Under the pieces are notes generated by a model that was not told the DNA's origin, searched no databases, and saw only the letters and a program-made list of their open reading frames with translations. Shown here piece by piece: positions 17,559 to 26,474 of a stretch of 64,000 nt of DNA. Position numbers and translations under genes: made by a program. Numbering within the stretch: position 1 is the first letter of the stretch; the number at the start of each line of letters is the position of its first letter. Source of the DNA: Stenotrophomonas indicatrix (GTDB lineage Bacteria; Pseudomonadota; Gammaproteobacteria; Xanthomonadales; Xanthomonadaceae); the NCBI RefSeq assembly GCF_002750975.1, contig NZ_PEJS01000001.1, positions 744,001 through 808,000 on the forward strand, in the 5' to 3' direction.

Positions 17559-20153
17559 ATGTCAGCTTCCCCCCTTGTCGATCGTTGGATCGTACTGAAG
17601 TTCGGCGGCACCTCGGTGTCGCGTCGCCACCGCTGGGACACGATCGGGAAGCTGGCGAAAAAACGGGCCGAAGAGACCGGTTCGCGCGTTCTGGTGGTGG
17701 TTTCGGCGCTGTCCGGGGTCACCAATGAACTGACCGCGATTGCCGATGGCGCGCCGGACAGCCGCGATCGCGTGGCGGCGCTGGTCGAGCGCCACCAGGC
17801 CTTCCTGGACGAGCTGGGGCTGGGCGCGGAGGTGCTGGCCGAGCGGCTGGCCGCGCTGCAGGGCCTGCTGGACGACCCGCGTGCGCCCAGCCGTCCTCTG
17901 GACTGGCAGGCCGAAGTGCTCGGCCAGGGTGAACTGCTGTCTTCCAGCCTGGGCGCGGCCTACCTGCGTGCCAGCGGCCTGGATTTCGGCTGGATGGATG
18001 CGCGCCAGTGGCTGGACGCGCTGCCGCCGCAGCCGAACCAGAGCGACTGGTCGCAGCGCCTGTCGGTGAACTGCCAGTGGCGTGCCGATGCGGAATGGGC
18101 GCAGCGCTTCCGCGCGCAGCCCACGCGCCTGCTGATCACCCAGGGGTTCATCTCGCGTCACGCCGACGGTGGCACTGCCATCCTCGGCCGCGGCGGCTCG
18201 GATACCTCCGCGGCGTACTTCGGTGCGCTGCTCGGCGCCAGCCGCGTGGAGATCTGGACCGATGTGCCAGGCATGTTCAGCGCCAATCCCAAGGACGTGC
18301 CGGACGCGCGCCTGTTGACCCGCCTGGACTATTACGAAGCGCAGGAAATCGCCACCACCGGTGCCAAGGTGCTGCACCCGCGCTCGATCAAGCCGTGCCG
18401 CGATGCGGGTGTGCCGATGGCGATCCTCGATACCGAGCGTCCGGAACTGCCGGGTACCAGCATCGACGGCAATGCCGCGCCGGTGCCCGGAGTGAAGGCA
18501 ATCAGCCGCCGCAACGGCATCGTGCTGGTGTCGATGGAAGGCATCGGCATGTGGCAGCAGGTCGGCTTCCTCGCCGATGTATTCGGCCTGTTCAAGAAGC
18601 ACGGCCTGTCGGTGGACCTGATCGGTTCGGCCGAGACCAACGTCACCGTATCGCTGGATCCGTCCGAGAACCTGGTCAACACCGATGTGCTGGCCGCGCT
18701 GTCGGCCGACCTGTCGCAGATCTGCAAGGTCAAGGTGATCGTGCCGTGCGCGGCGATCACCCTGGTCGGCCTGGGCATGCGCTCGCTGCTGCACAAGCTG
18801 TCGGACGTGTGGGCGACCTTCGGTCGTGAGCGCGTGCACATGATCTCGCAGTCGTCCAACGACCTGAACCTGACCTTCGTCATCGACGAAGCCGATGCCG
18901 ATGGCCTGCTGCCGATCCTGCACGCCGAACTGATCGACAGCGGCGCGATGCCGGTGGAAGAGACCGAAGTGTTCGGCCCGCGCTGGCGCGAAATCGCCGG
19001 CACCGTGCGTCCGCGTGGTACGCCGTGGTGGCGCGGCCAGCGTGCGCACCTGCTGCAGCTGGCCGATGCCGGCACCCCGCGCTACGTCTACCACCTGCCG
19101 ACGGTGCGGGCGCGTGCCCGCGCGCTGGCGGCGATCAAGCCGATCGACCAGCGTTACTACGCGATCAAGGCCAACAGCCATCCGGCCATCCTGCAGTTGC
19201 TGGAGTCCGAAGGTTTCGGCCTGGAGTGCGTGTCGCACGGTGAGCTGAAGCATGTGTTCCAGGCCATTCCGGAACTGTCGCCCAAGCGCGTGCTGTTCAC
19301 CCCCAGCTTCTGCCCGCGCAGCGAGTACGAAGCGGCGTTCGCGCTGGGCGTGACCGTCACTGTCGACAACGTCGAAGCCCTGCAACGCTGGCCGGACCTG
19401 TTCCGCAACCGCGAACTGTGGCTGCGCGTGGACCTGGGCCGTGGCGAAGGCCATCACGCCAAGGTCCGCACCGGTGGCAAGGAATCCAAGTTCGGCCTGC
19501 CGATCGCGCGCGTGGACGAGTTCGTGCGCGCGGCCACCGAGCTGGGCACACGCGTGGTCGGCCTTCATGCGCACCTTGGCAGTGGCGTGGAAACCGCCCA
19601 GCACTGGCGCCTGATGTGCGATGAGCTGGCTGGCTTCGCGCGCCGCATCGGCAGCGTGCACACCATCGACATCGGTGGTGGCCTGCCGATCCCGTACAGC
19701 GACGAAGACGAGCCGTTCGACCTGGATGCCTGGGCCGAGGGCCTGGCCGAGGTCAAGGCGCTGCATCCGGCGTTCCGCCTGGCGATCGAGCCGGGCCGCT
19801 TCCTGGTGGCCGAATCGGGCGTGCTGCTGACCCACGCCACCCAGGTGGTGGAGAAGGATGGCGTGCGCCGCGTCGGCCTGGATGCCGGCATGAACACGCT
19901 GATGCGCCCGGCCCTGTACGACGCCTGGCACGACATCGAGAACCTCAGCCGCCAGGGCGGTTACGCCGAAGCGGCGTTCGATGTGGTCGGCCCGATCTGC
20001 GAATCCAGCGATGTGTTCGGCAAGCGCCGCAAGCTGCCGGTGTCGACCGCGCCGGACGATGTGATGCTGATCGCCGACGCCGGTGCCTACGGCTATGTGA
20101 TGTCCAACACCTACAACCAGCGGGCGATGCCGCGCGAAGACGTGATCGAATGA
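17559..20153 (+). CDS. lysAC: bifunctional aspartate kinase / diaminopimelate decarboxylase
   Basis: 864 residues carrying both ends of the lysine pathway. Residues 1 to about 300 are an aspartokinase (VLKFGGTSVS, GRGGSDTSAAYFGALL, TGAKVLHPRS), about 300-480 two ACT regulatory domains (GIVLVSMEGIGMWQQVGFLADVF; AITLVGLGMRSLLHKL), and about 500-864 a PLP-dependent diaminopimelate decarboxylase with K537 (YYAIKANSHP), HLGSGVETA, the glycine-rich IDIGGGLPIPY and CESSDVFGK. The fusion is known from Xanthomonadaceae. Having the first and last enzymes in one ACT-controlled chain allows joint lysine feedback. Confidence 0.96.
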   Translation: MSASPLVDRWIVLKFGGTSVSRRHRWDTIGKLAKKRAEETGSRVLVVVSALSGVTNELTAIADGAPDSRDRVAALVERHQAFLDELGLGAEVLAERLAALQGLLDDPRAPSRPLDWQAEVLGQGELLSSSLGAAYLRASGLDFGWMDARQWLDALPPQPNQSDWSQRLSVNCQWRADAEWAQRFRAQPTRLLITQGFISRHADGGTAILGRGGSDTSAAYFGALLGASRVEIWTDVPGMFSANPKDVPDARLLTRLDYYEAQEIATTGAKVLHPRSIKPCRDAGVPMAILDTERPELPGTSIDGNAAPVPGVKAISRRNGIVLVSMEGIGMWQQVGFLADVFGLFKKHGLSVDLIGSAETNVTVSLDPSENLVNTDVLAALSADLSQICKVKVIVPCAAITLVGLGMRSLLHKLSDVWATFGRERVHMISQSSNDLNLTFVIDEADADGLLPILHAELIDSGAMPVEETEVFGPRWREIAGTVRPRGTPWWRGQRAHLLQLADAGTPRYVYHLPTVRARARALAAIKPIDQRYYAIKANSHPAILQLLESEGFGLECVSHGELKHVFQAIPELSPKRVLFTPSFCPRSEYEAAFALGVTVTVDNVEALQRWPDLFRNRELWLRVDLGRGEGHHAKVRTGGKESKFGLPIARVDEFVRAATELGTRVVGLHAHLGSGVETAQHWRLMCDELAGFARRIGSVHTIDIGGGLPIPYSDEDEPFDLDAWAEGLAEVKALHPAFRLAIEPGRFLVAESGVLLTHATQVVEKDGVRRVGLDAGMNTLMRPALYDAWHDIENLSRQGGYAEAAFDVVGPICESSDVFGKRRKLPVSTAPDDVMLIADAGAYGYVMSNTYNQRAMPREDVIE

Positions 20154-20243
20154 TCGCCGCCTTCCGCGCCCTGCACCCGCCCACCGACACGTCCCGCGCC
20201 TGCGCGTGGGCACGTGCCTGACCGCGCTTGAACTGGATTCACC

Positions 20244-21596
20244 ATGACTGCTTTCGATAAACACCAGGTTTCCCGCTTCCGTTTCGTCCGCTGCGAATTC
20301 GCTGCGGACACCGGCGTGGCCAAGCTGGTCTACGCCTTCGATGACGGCCCGGAAATGGTGGAAACCGTTACCGTGCCCGGCGCCCCGTTCGTGCTGGAAC
20401 CGGCCCGTGCCGATGCCGTGCAGCGCGCGCTGCGGCTGCTGCACCTGATTGCCGGCGTGAGCTACTACAAGGCCGGCGTGCCCGATACGGTCAGCATCGA
20501 CAGCTACAGCATCGATGCCGATACCGCAGCGCTGGTGGAGACCATCTACCTCAACGGCCTGGGCGAATTTGCTTACCGCAACGGCCTGAACCTGCGTGGG
20601 CGCTTCCGCCTGCCGGTGCAGGGCGAGGCGGTGCAGGCGCCGGTGCTGGGCCTGCAATCGCACGCGCTGGTCGCCATCGGCGGCGGCAAGGATTCGCTGG
20701 TCAGCATCGAAGCGCTGCGCCGCGCCGACGTGGACGAGACGGTGACCTGGATCGGGGGTTCGCAGTTGATCCGTGCCTGTGCCGAGCGCACCGGGCTGCC
20801 GACGTTGAACCTGGGCCGCGCGCTGGCGCCGGAACTGTTCGAACTCAACCGCCAGGGCGCATGGAACGGGCACATCCCGGTGACCGTGGTGAACTCGGCG
20901 ATCATGGTGCTGGCTGCGCTGCTGCACGGTGTGGACCAGGTGGTGTTCTCCAACGAGCGCTCGGCCAGCTACGGCAGCCAGATTCCGGGCACCGGTGAAG
21001 TGAACCACCAGTGGTCCAAGGGCTGGGCCTGCGAGCAGGCCTTCGGCAACCACGTGCGCAAGTACGTGGCCGCCGACCTGCAGTACTACTCGCTGCTGCG
21101 GCCGATGTCGGAGCTGGCGGTGGCCCGCCAGTTCGCCAAGAGCGATTTCTACGACGCGCATTTCTCCAGCTGCAACCGCAACTTCCACATCCTTGGCGAG
21201 CGCCCGGTGAACCGTTGGTGCGGCGTCTGCCCGAAGTGCCACTTCGTGTTCCTGGCCCTGGCCCCGTTCATGCCCAAGACCCGCCTGGTGCGCATCTTCG
21301 GCCGCAACCTGCTGGATGACATCGAGCAGGCTGGTGGCTTCGACGCGCTGCTGGAATTCCAGGACCACAAGCCGTTCGAATGCGTGGGCGAAGGCCGCGA
21401 ATCGCGTGCGGCGATGGCCACCCTGGCGCAGCGCCCGGAGTGGAAGGAAGACGTGCTGGTGAAGCGCTTCTGCAATGAAATCCAGCCGCAGCTGGATGCG
21501 GCCGAGCTGGAGCTGGCACCGCTGATGCAGCTGCAGGGCGAACATCGTATTCCGGCGGCGCTGTGGGAACGGGTGCGTGAAGATTTCGCAGCTTGA
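20244..21596 (+). CDS. murL: UDP-MurNAc-L-alanyl-L-glutamate epimerase MurL
   Basis: 450 residues. It converts the terminal L-Glu of UDP-MurNAc-L-Ala-L-Glu to D-Glu, the step that replaces glutamate racemase in the Xanthomonas-type pathway. A nucleotide-binding PP-loop-like [13 protein letters not shown] (about residue 150) and a C-terminal cysteine cluster ([12 protein letters not shown]) are visible, in line with the ATP need reported for MurL. The assignment rests on overall resemblance and on the overlap with murD2: murL ends at 21596, 20 nt inside murD2. Confidence 0.88.
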   Translation: MTAFDKHQVSRFRFVRCEFAADTGVAKLVYAFDDGPEMVETVTVPGAPFVLEPARADAVQRALRLLHLIAGVSYYKAGVPDTVSIDSYSIDADTAALVETIYLNGLGEFAYRNGLNLRGRFRLPVQGEAVQAPVLGLQSHALVAIGGGKDSLVSIEALRRADVDETVTWIGGSQLIRACAERTGLPTLNLGRALAPELFELNRQGAWNGHIPVTVVNSAIMVLAALLHGVDQVVFSNERSASYGSQIPGTGEVNHQWSKGWACEQAFGNHVRKYVAADLQYYSLLRPMSELAVARQFAKSDFYDAHFSSCNRNFHILGERPVNRWCGVCPKCHFVFLALAPFMPKTRLVRIFGRNLLDDIEQAGGFDALLEFQDHKPFECVGEGRESRAAMATLAQRPEWKEDVLVKRFCNEIQPQLDAAELELAPLMQLQGEHRIPAALWERVREDFAA

Positions 21597-22986
21597 AGGC
21601 AAGCGCGTAGCGCTGTGGGGCTGGGGACGTGAGGGGCGTGCTGCGTATGCGGTGCTGCGCGCGCGCCTGCCATCGCTTGGCCTGAGCCTGTTCTGCCCGG
21701 CCAGCGAGGTCGCGGCCGCGCGTGCGGAAACGCAGGGCGTGCTGGACGTGCGTGGTGAACCGTCGGCCGAGGCCTTGGCGGCATTCGAGGTGGTGATCAA
21801 GTCGCCGGGAATCAGCCCGTACCTGCCGCTCGCGCTGGCGGCGGCGGAGCAGGGCACCCGCTTCATCGGCGGCACGGCGTTGTGGTTTGCCGAACACGCC
21901 GATGCCGATGGCACCGTGCGCGACACGATCTGCGTGACCGGCACCAAGGGCAAAAGCACCACCACCGCGCTGGTCGCGCACCTGCTGCGCGCAGCGGGGC
22001 ATCGCACCGGCCTGGTCGGCAACATCGGCCTGCCACTGCTGGAAGTGCTGGACCCGCAGCCGGCGCCTGCGTACTGGGCGGTGGAGCTGTCCAGCTACCA
22101 GACCGGCGAGGTCGCGCGCAGTGGTGCGCACCCGCAGGTGGCGGTGGTGCTGAACCTGTTCCCGGAACACCTGGACTGGCACGGCAGCGAACAGCGCTAC
22201 ATCGAAGACAAGCTGCAGCTGGTGACCGGGGCTGCGCCGCGCGTTGCCGTGCTCAATGCGGCAGACCCTCATCTTGCGGCGCTGTCACTGCCCGGCAGCG
22301 AGGTGGTCTGGTTCAACCAGCCGCAGGGCTGGCACATGCGCGGTGACATCGTGCATCGCGGCGGGCAGGCGGTATTCGATACCCGCAATACGCCACTGCC
22401 GGGCCGCCACAACCGCGGCAACCTGTGCGCGGTGCTGGCCGCGCTGGAGGCACTGGGCCTGGATGCCGTGGCGCTGGCGCCGGCGGTGCAGGATTTCCGG
22501 CCGCTGCCGAACCGCCTGCAACGCATCGGCCAGGCCGATGGCCTGACCTACGTCAACGATTCGATCAGCACCACGCCGCATGCCAGCCTGGCGGCACTGG
22601 AGTGCTTTGCCGGCCAGCGCATCGCGTTGCTGGTCGGCGGGCATGATCGTGGCCTGGACTGGACTGATTTCATGCAGCACATGGCGCATGATGTGCCGCC
22701 GGTGGAGATCGTGACCATGGGCAGCAACGGCCCGCGCATCCACGCGATGCTGCAGCCGCTGGCCGACGCCGGCCGTTTCGGCCTGCATGCCGCTGCCGAT
22801 CTGCCTGATGCGATGTCGCTGGCGCGTCGCGCACTGGGCGAACAGGGTGGGGTGGTGCTGCTGTCGCCGGGCGCGCCGAGCTATGGCGCCTACCGCGATT
22901 ACGTTGCGCGCGGGCGGCATTTCGCCGAGCTGGCCGGGTTCGACCCGGATACGATCAGCGCGATTCCGGGTATCGGGATCGCCTGA
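21577..22986 (+). CDS. murD2: UDP-N-acetylmuramoyl-L-alanine--L-glutamate ligase MurD2
   Basis: 469-residue Mur ligase. The start is GTG at 21577, inside the end of murL. The ATP loop is [10 protein letters not shown] (residues 121-130), followed by the ligase motifs [21 protein letters not shown] and [15 protein letters not shown]. Unlike MurD it adds L-Glu rather than D-Glu, leaving inversion to MurL; that difference is assigned from the gene pairing and cannot be read from a single residue here. A conventional murD is expected elsewhere or may be absent. Confidence 0.88.
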   Translation: MKISQLEGKRVALWGWGREGRAAYAVLRARLPSLGLSLFCPASEVAAARAETQGVLDVRGEPSAEALAAFEVVIKSPGISPYLPLALAAAEQGTRFIGGTALWFAEHADADGTVRDTICVTGTKGKSTTTALVAHLLRAAGHRTGLVGNIGLPLLEVLDPQPAPAYWAVELSSYQTGEVARSGAHPQVAVVLNLFPEHLDWHGSEQRYIEDKLQLVTGAAPRVAVLNAADPHLAALSLPGSEVVWFNQPQGWHMRGDIVHRGGQAVFDTRNTPLPGRHNRGNLCAVLAALEALGLDAVALAPAVQDFRPLPNRLQRIGQADGLTYVNDSISTTPHASLAALECFAGQRIALLVGGHDRGLDWTDFMQHMAHDVPPVEIVTMGSNGPRIHAMLQPLADAGRFGLHAAADLPDAMSLARRALGEQGGVVLLSPGAPSYGAYRDYVARGRHFAELAGFDPDTISAIPGIGIA

Positions 22987-23023
22987 CGGTCGTGCCGGCC
23001 GGTGGCAGGCGACCCGGGAGTTC

Positions 23024-23046
23024 ATCCACGCATGGCGTGGATCTAC
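23024..23046. repeat. single GTAG palindrome
   Basis: ATCCACGCATGGCGTGGAT with a CTAC end, lying between murD2 and the next plus-strand gene. Confidence 0.85.
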
Positions 23047-23081
23047 CCTGTGTGGAAACCCGGACGGATTCGGCGAGCCTT

Positions 23082-23615
23082 ATGTGCACCTTTATCACCC
23101 TGTTCCTGCCCACTTCGTTTCCGGACGCCGAAAGCTCCGCAATCATGGAGCGCAGCGGCCGACGGCTGTTCGCGCAGGATTCGCCCAGCCTGCGTGCCGC
23201 CGTGGGGCCGGGCTGGCAGCCCTGGTTGAGCGCAGGCCACTGCGACTGTGGCACCGCACTCGCATCGGCATGGAAGATGCGGGAAAGGAAGAACGATGCC
23301 GAACGCTGGCGCAGGAAGGGCTGGAGCGAGGCGAAGATCGCCCGTGCGCTGGCCGAGCAGTTGGCGCGGCGCGAGCAGGATCAGCAGGTGCATCGCGATG
23401 GAGCCCTGGGAGACGCCGGCCAGTGGCTGCAGCGCATTGATGCCCTGCTGGATGCCGGAGCGGCGCGCATCGGCCTGCTGGTGCGCGACTACGCTGGGGC
23501 TGTGGGGGGCCGGCAGCCGAAGCCGCCGGAACGGTGTTGGGCGCGCGCGCGGATGGCGGTGGACGATCTGCTTGCGTTCGAACCGGGGGTGTTGCATTGG
23601 ATCGAGCGCGGGTGA
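23082..23615 (+). CDS. conserved protein of unknown function (MCTFI... / HCDCGT type)
   Basis: 177 residues from ATG 23082. The protein begins MCTFITLFLPT and has a second cysteine cluster GHCDCGTAL near residue 52, then a charged helical region (KMRERKNDAERWRRKGWSEAKIARALAEQLARRE). The N-terminal Met-Cys and the C-D-C-G motif look conserved rather than random and could form a metal site or an N-terminal nucleophile, but no named family is recognised. It has no signal peptide. The in-frame ATG at 22992 would run through the palindrome and is not favoured. Confidence 0.65.
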   Translation: MCTFITLFLPTSFPDAESSAIMERSGRRLFAQDSPSLRAAVGPGWQPWLSAGHCDCGTALASAWKMRERKNDAERWRRKGWSEAKIARALAEQLARREQDQQVHRDGALGDAGQWLQRIDALLDAGAARIGLLVRDYAGAVGGRQPKPPERCWARARMAVDDLLAFEPGVLHWIERG

Positions 23616-23622
23616 AGCCCTG

Positions 23623-23685
23623 ATCCACGCATGGCATGAGGTCATCGGCCGGCGAGGAGTTCATCCACGCATGGCGTGGATCTAC
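23623..23685. repeat. two GTAG palindrome copies, one supplying a stop codon
   Basis: An incomplete copy (ATCCACGCATGGCATGAGG, from 23623) and a full copy at 23663-23685 ending CTAC. The CTA at 23682-23684 is the TAG stop of the minus-strand SMI1/KNR4 gene. Confidence 0.8.
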
Positions 23686-24263
23686 TCGTCGAGGAAGCTG
23701 TAGTCGCGGTCGATCAGCTGCTGCAGGTAGGCATCGAAGCTGGGGGCGATGACCGCGTAGCTGTCCGGGTCGTGCAGGTAGCGCACCACCTGTCCAACGC
23801 TGCCGCCGGGTGCGGGATCGAAATCCAGATACAGCATCGAGGTGCCGCCGTTGTTCATGCAGTGCGAGAAGCACAGGCGGCGGCTCATCGGCAGGTCGGC
23901 ATCGATGCCGGCACCGAGGATCTCCGGTTCTTCTTCCAGCCATTCCTCGTAGATGGAACGGATGCTGTCGTCCCATTGCTGCTGGTCTGCGAAGATCTGC
24001 GCGATGGAGCGCAGGTAGTACGGGTAGTCGCCCACGTCCGAGCCCAGCATCAGCACGCAGACCTCGCCCTTCGGATAGTCGCGGAAGTGCGTGCCGTCCA
24101 CGCGCGAAAGCAGGTCGACCAGGCTGTCGGGCACCTGCGGCCACTGCGCGCGCAGCCGTTGCAGGTCGGCCTCGCTGGCGCCTTCGGTCCACGCCCATTG
24201 CGGGGCATCGTCCTCGGGCAGCCGCGGGATCAATCCAGACAGAAAGCGATCAACAAGGTTCAT
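23682..24263 (-). CDS. SMI1/KNR4 (SUKH) family protein
   Basis: 193 residues with the SUKH layout: an N-terminal EADLQRLRAQWPQVPDSLVDLLSRVDGTHF, then CVLMLGSDVGDYPYYLRSIAQIF, and a C-terminal segment GTSMLYLDFDPAPGGSVGQVVRYLHDPDSYAVIAPSFDAYLQQL. Families of this type often act as immunity proteins against contact-dependent toxins. No toxin gene is adjacent, so it may be a stand-alone or residual immunity gene. Its stop codon comes from the palindromic repeat. Confidence 0.8.
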   Translation of the reverse strand: MNLVDRFLSGLIPRLPEDDAPQWAWTEGASEADLQRLRAQWPQVPDSLVDLLSRVDGTHFRDYPKGEVCVLMLGSDVGDYPYYLRSIAQIFADQQQWDDSIRSIYEEWLEEEPEILGAGIDADLPMSRRLCFSHCMNNGGTSMLYLDFDPAPGGSVGQVVRYLHDPDSYAVIAPSFDAYLQQLIDRDYSFLDE

Positions 24264-24392
24264 GCAGAAAAGGGAGCGGAGGGGATCAAGTCGTATCCAA
24301 CCACACCTGCGTCACGCCGCCAATGCAGAATGCGACGCGGGAGGGGCGATTACGGCTTAATCCCCTCCGTCCCCTTTTTCTGGAGCAGGCGC

Positions 24393-25184
24393 ATGAACCG
24401 TTGGCGTTGCGGCGTGGCGATGGTACTGGGGCTGGCAGCGATGCCAGCGTGGGCGGCGATGAAGACCCAGCCGGTGGAGTGGAAGCACCAGGGCACGACC
24501 TTCAGTGGCGTGCTGGTCTATGACGATGGAGATGCTGACAAGCGTCCCGGCCTGGTGATGGTGCCGAACTGGAAGGGCGTGAACGAATCGGCCATCGAGA
24601 AGGCCAAGCAGCTGGCGGGCGATGACTACGTGGTGCTGGTGGCAGATGTGTACGGCAAGGGCGTGCGGCCGAAGACCGATGCCGAGGCCGGACCGGTGGC
24701 GACCAAGCTGCGCAATGACCGGCCGCTGCTGCGGGCGCGGGCGCTGGAGGCGGTCAACGTACTGAAGGCGCAGGCGGGCGAGGCACCGCTGGACGCCAGC
24801 CGGATCGGCGCAGTGGGCTTCTGCTTTGGCGGCACCACGGTGCTGGAACTGGCCCGCGCCGGCGCGCCGCTGGCGGGCGTGGTCAGCCTGCATGGCGGGC
24901 TCGGCTCCCCCTTGCCGGCGCAGGCCGGCGGCAGCCACCCGTCGGTGCTGGTGCTGAACGGCGCCGACGACAAGAGCGTGACCGCCGAGGATATCGGCAG
25001 TTTCCAGAAGGAAATGGATGCGGCCAAGGTGGACTGGGAGTTCACCAACTACAGCGGTGCGGTGCACTGCTTTGCCGAGCGCGATGCCAACAGCCCGCCG
25101 GGCTGCCAGTACAACGAACGCGCCGCCAAGCGCGCCTGGAAGGCACTGGATGAGTTCTTCGAGGAGCGGTTCGAGAGGAGTTGA
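24393..25184 (+). CDS. exported dienelactone hydrolase family protein
   Basis: 263 residues. A signal peptide (MNRWRCGVAMVLGLAAMPAWA) precedes an alpha/beta-hydrolase with the dienelactone hydrolase triad: C144 in GFCFGGTTV, an aspartate in LNGADDKSV and a histidine in YSGAVHCF. Family members open lactones or cleave related esters; the export signal argues against a classic chlorocatechol role. The substrate is unknown. It is a single gene with a purine-rich ribosome-binding site (tggagcagg). Confidence 0.88.
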   Translation: MNRWRCGVAMVLGLAAMPAWAAMKTQPVEWKHQGTTFSGVLVYDDGDADKRPGLVMVPNWKGVNESAIEKAKQLAGDDYVVLVADVYGKGVRPKTDAEAGPVATKLRNDRPLLRARALEAVNVLKAQAGEAPLDASRIGAVGFCFGGTTVLELARAGAPLAGVVSLHGGLGSPLPAQAGGSHPSVLVLNGADDKSVTAEDIGSFQKEMDAAKVDWEFTNYSGAVHCFAERDANSPPGCQYNERAAKRAWKALDEFFEERFERS

Positions 25185-25195
25185 GGCGCCGTGTC

Positions 25196-25254
25196 CGCCG
25201 GGCATGGCCCGGCGCTACCAGATCGCGTGCGGTAGCGCCGGGCCGTGCCCGGCG
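25196..25254. repeat. two SMAG hairpins in back-to-back order
   Basis: CGCCGGGCATGGCCCGGCGCTAC followed by GTAGCGCCGGGCCGTGCCCGGCG. Here the CTAC/GTAG ends face inward, opposite to the pairs at 11663 and 12384. It lies between the convergent hydrolase and ispB genes. Confidence 0.85.
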
Positions 25255-25260
25255 AATCCA

Positions 25261-26259
25261 TCAATGCGAACGCTGTACCGCGTAGCGGGCCAGGCCGCGC
25301 AGGGCGGCGACCGCATCGTTGTCGCCCAGGCCGTCAAGCGCCCGTTCGGCGGCCTCTGCATATTCCTCGGCACGACGGCGGCTGTATTCCAGACCTCCCG
25401 TGGCGTGGATCGCCGCCAGCACTTCCGGCATCGCCGAGGCGTCACCGTTCTGCACGATCGCGCGCAGGCGCTGGCGGGTGGCCTCATCGGAATGGGCCAT
25501 GGCATGGATCAGCGGCAGCGTCGCCTTGCCTTCGGCCAGGTCGTCACCCAGGTTCTTGCCCAGCTCGTCGGCGTTGGCCGAGTAATCCAGCACGTCATCG
25601 GCGATCTGGAAGGCGTAGCCCAGGTGCATGCCGTAGTCGTACAGGGCCTGCTGGGTGGCTTCATCGACACCACTGGCCAGTGCACCCAGGCGCGTGCCGG
25701 CGGCGAACAGCACCGCGGTCTTGCGCTCGATCACGCGCAGGTAGGCGGCTTCGTCGGTATCCGGGTTGTGCACGTGCAGCAGCTGCAGCACTTCGCCTTC
25801 GGCAATGCGGTTGGTGGTGTCGGCCAGGATCTGCATCACCGGCATCCGGTCCAGCTCGACCATCAGCTGGAAGCTGCGCGAGTACAGGAAGTCGCCAACC
25901 AGCACGCTGGGCGCGTTGCCCCACAGCGCATTGGCGGTGCTGCGGCCGCGGCGCAGGCTGGATTCGTCCACCACGTCGTCGTGCAGCAGGGTGGAGGTGT
26001 GGATGAACTCGATGATCGCTGCCAGCTGGTGGTGCTCGGGGCCGGCGCCGCCGACCGCATGGCCGGCCAGCATCACCAGCATCGGCCGCAGGCGTTTGCC
26101 GCCAGCGGAGATGATGTGGTCGGCGATCTGGTTGATCAGCACCACATCCGAGGACAGCCGGCGGCGGATCAGGGCATCGACGGCAGCCATGTCGGCTGCG
26201 GCAAGCGACTGGATCTGGGACAGGCCCAGGGCGGGACGGGTGTCTTCAGTGATGGTCAT
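25261..26259 (-). CDS. ispB: octaprenyl diphosphate synthase IspB
   Basis: 332-residue trans-polyprenyl diphosphate synthase. The first aspartate-rich motif is LLHDDVVDES (D94, D95, D98) and the second is IADDVLDYSA. KRLRPML and RRGRSTANALWGN are the usual pyrophosphate-binding segments. It makes the C40 side chain of ubiquinone and menaquinone. It stands alone on the minus strand, divergent from the glucosidase gene that opens the starch locus. Confidence 0.95.
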   Translation of the reverse strand: MTITEDTRPALGLSQIQSLAAADMAAVDALIRRRLSSDVVLINQIADHIISAGGKRLRPMLVMLAGHAVGGAGPEHHQLAAIIEFIHTSTLLHDDVVDESSLRRGRSTANALWGNAPSVLVGDFLYSRSFQLMVELDRMPVMQILADTTNRIAEGEVLQLLHVHNPDTDEAAYLRVIERKTAVLFAAGTRLGALASGVDEATQQALYDYGMHLGYAFQIADDVLDYSANADELGKNLGDDLAEGKATLPLIHAMAHSDEATRQRLRAIVQNGDASAMPEVLAAIHATGGLEYSRRRAEEYAEAAERALDGLGDNDAVAALRGLARYAVQRSH

Positions 26260-26366
26260 GCGATCAGGCTTTCAGGCTCATCCCTGATTATAGGCGTTGC
26301 CTGTGAATTGGGGAGGAAACCGGGGGCCAGGCCACCGCCGCGCGCCACCGGGCGTGGCGTCTGGCG

Positions 26367-26413
26367 TGAATACGTATGCAGGCAGCGCCATCGTCGTGGG
26401 CCGCCGCTAAGCT
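26367..26413 (+). promoter_or_regulatory. starch-locus operator (TGAATACGTATGCA) and -10-like box
   Basis: The 14-bp site at 26367-26380 is identical to those at 31341 and 33596. A -10-like TAAGCT starts 27 bp downstream (26408-26413), while no TTGACA-like -35 lies between them. The central ACGT with flanking near-palindrome fits a LacI-family operator. The glucosidase ATG is at 26475. Confidence 0.75.
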
Positions 26414-26474
26414 TGCGGGAGTTGGTTTTCGGCCCGCTTCCAGCGGGTCCCGCATGCCCGGAGGGGGGCTGTCG

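Noticed and set aside
17562..22025. A 1487-codon open frame on the minus strand opposite lysAC and murL
   Set aside because: Shadow of GC-rich codon use. It lies antisense to two clearly homologous genes, is histidine/arginine/glutamine-rich, and shows no domain.
23682..24263. Toxin-immunity island
   Set aside because: Only the SUKH gene is present; no toxin, Rhs or CdiA-like sequence is adjacent.
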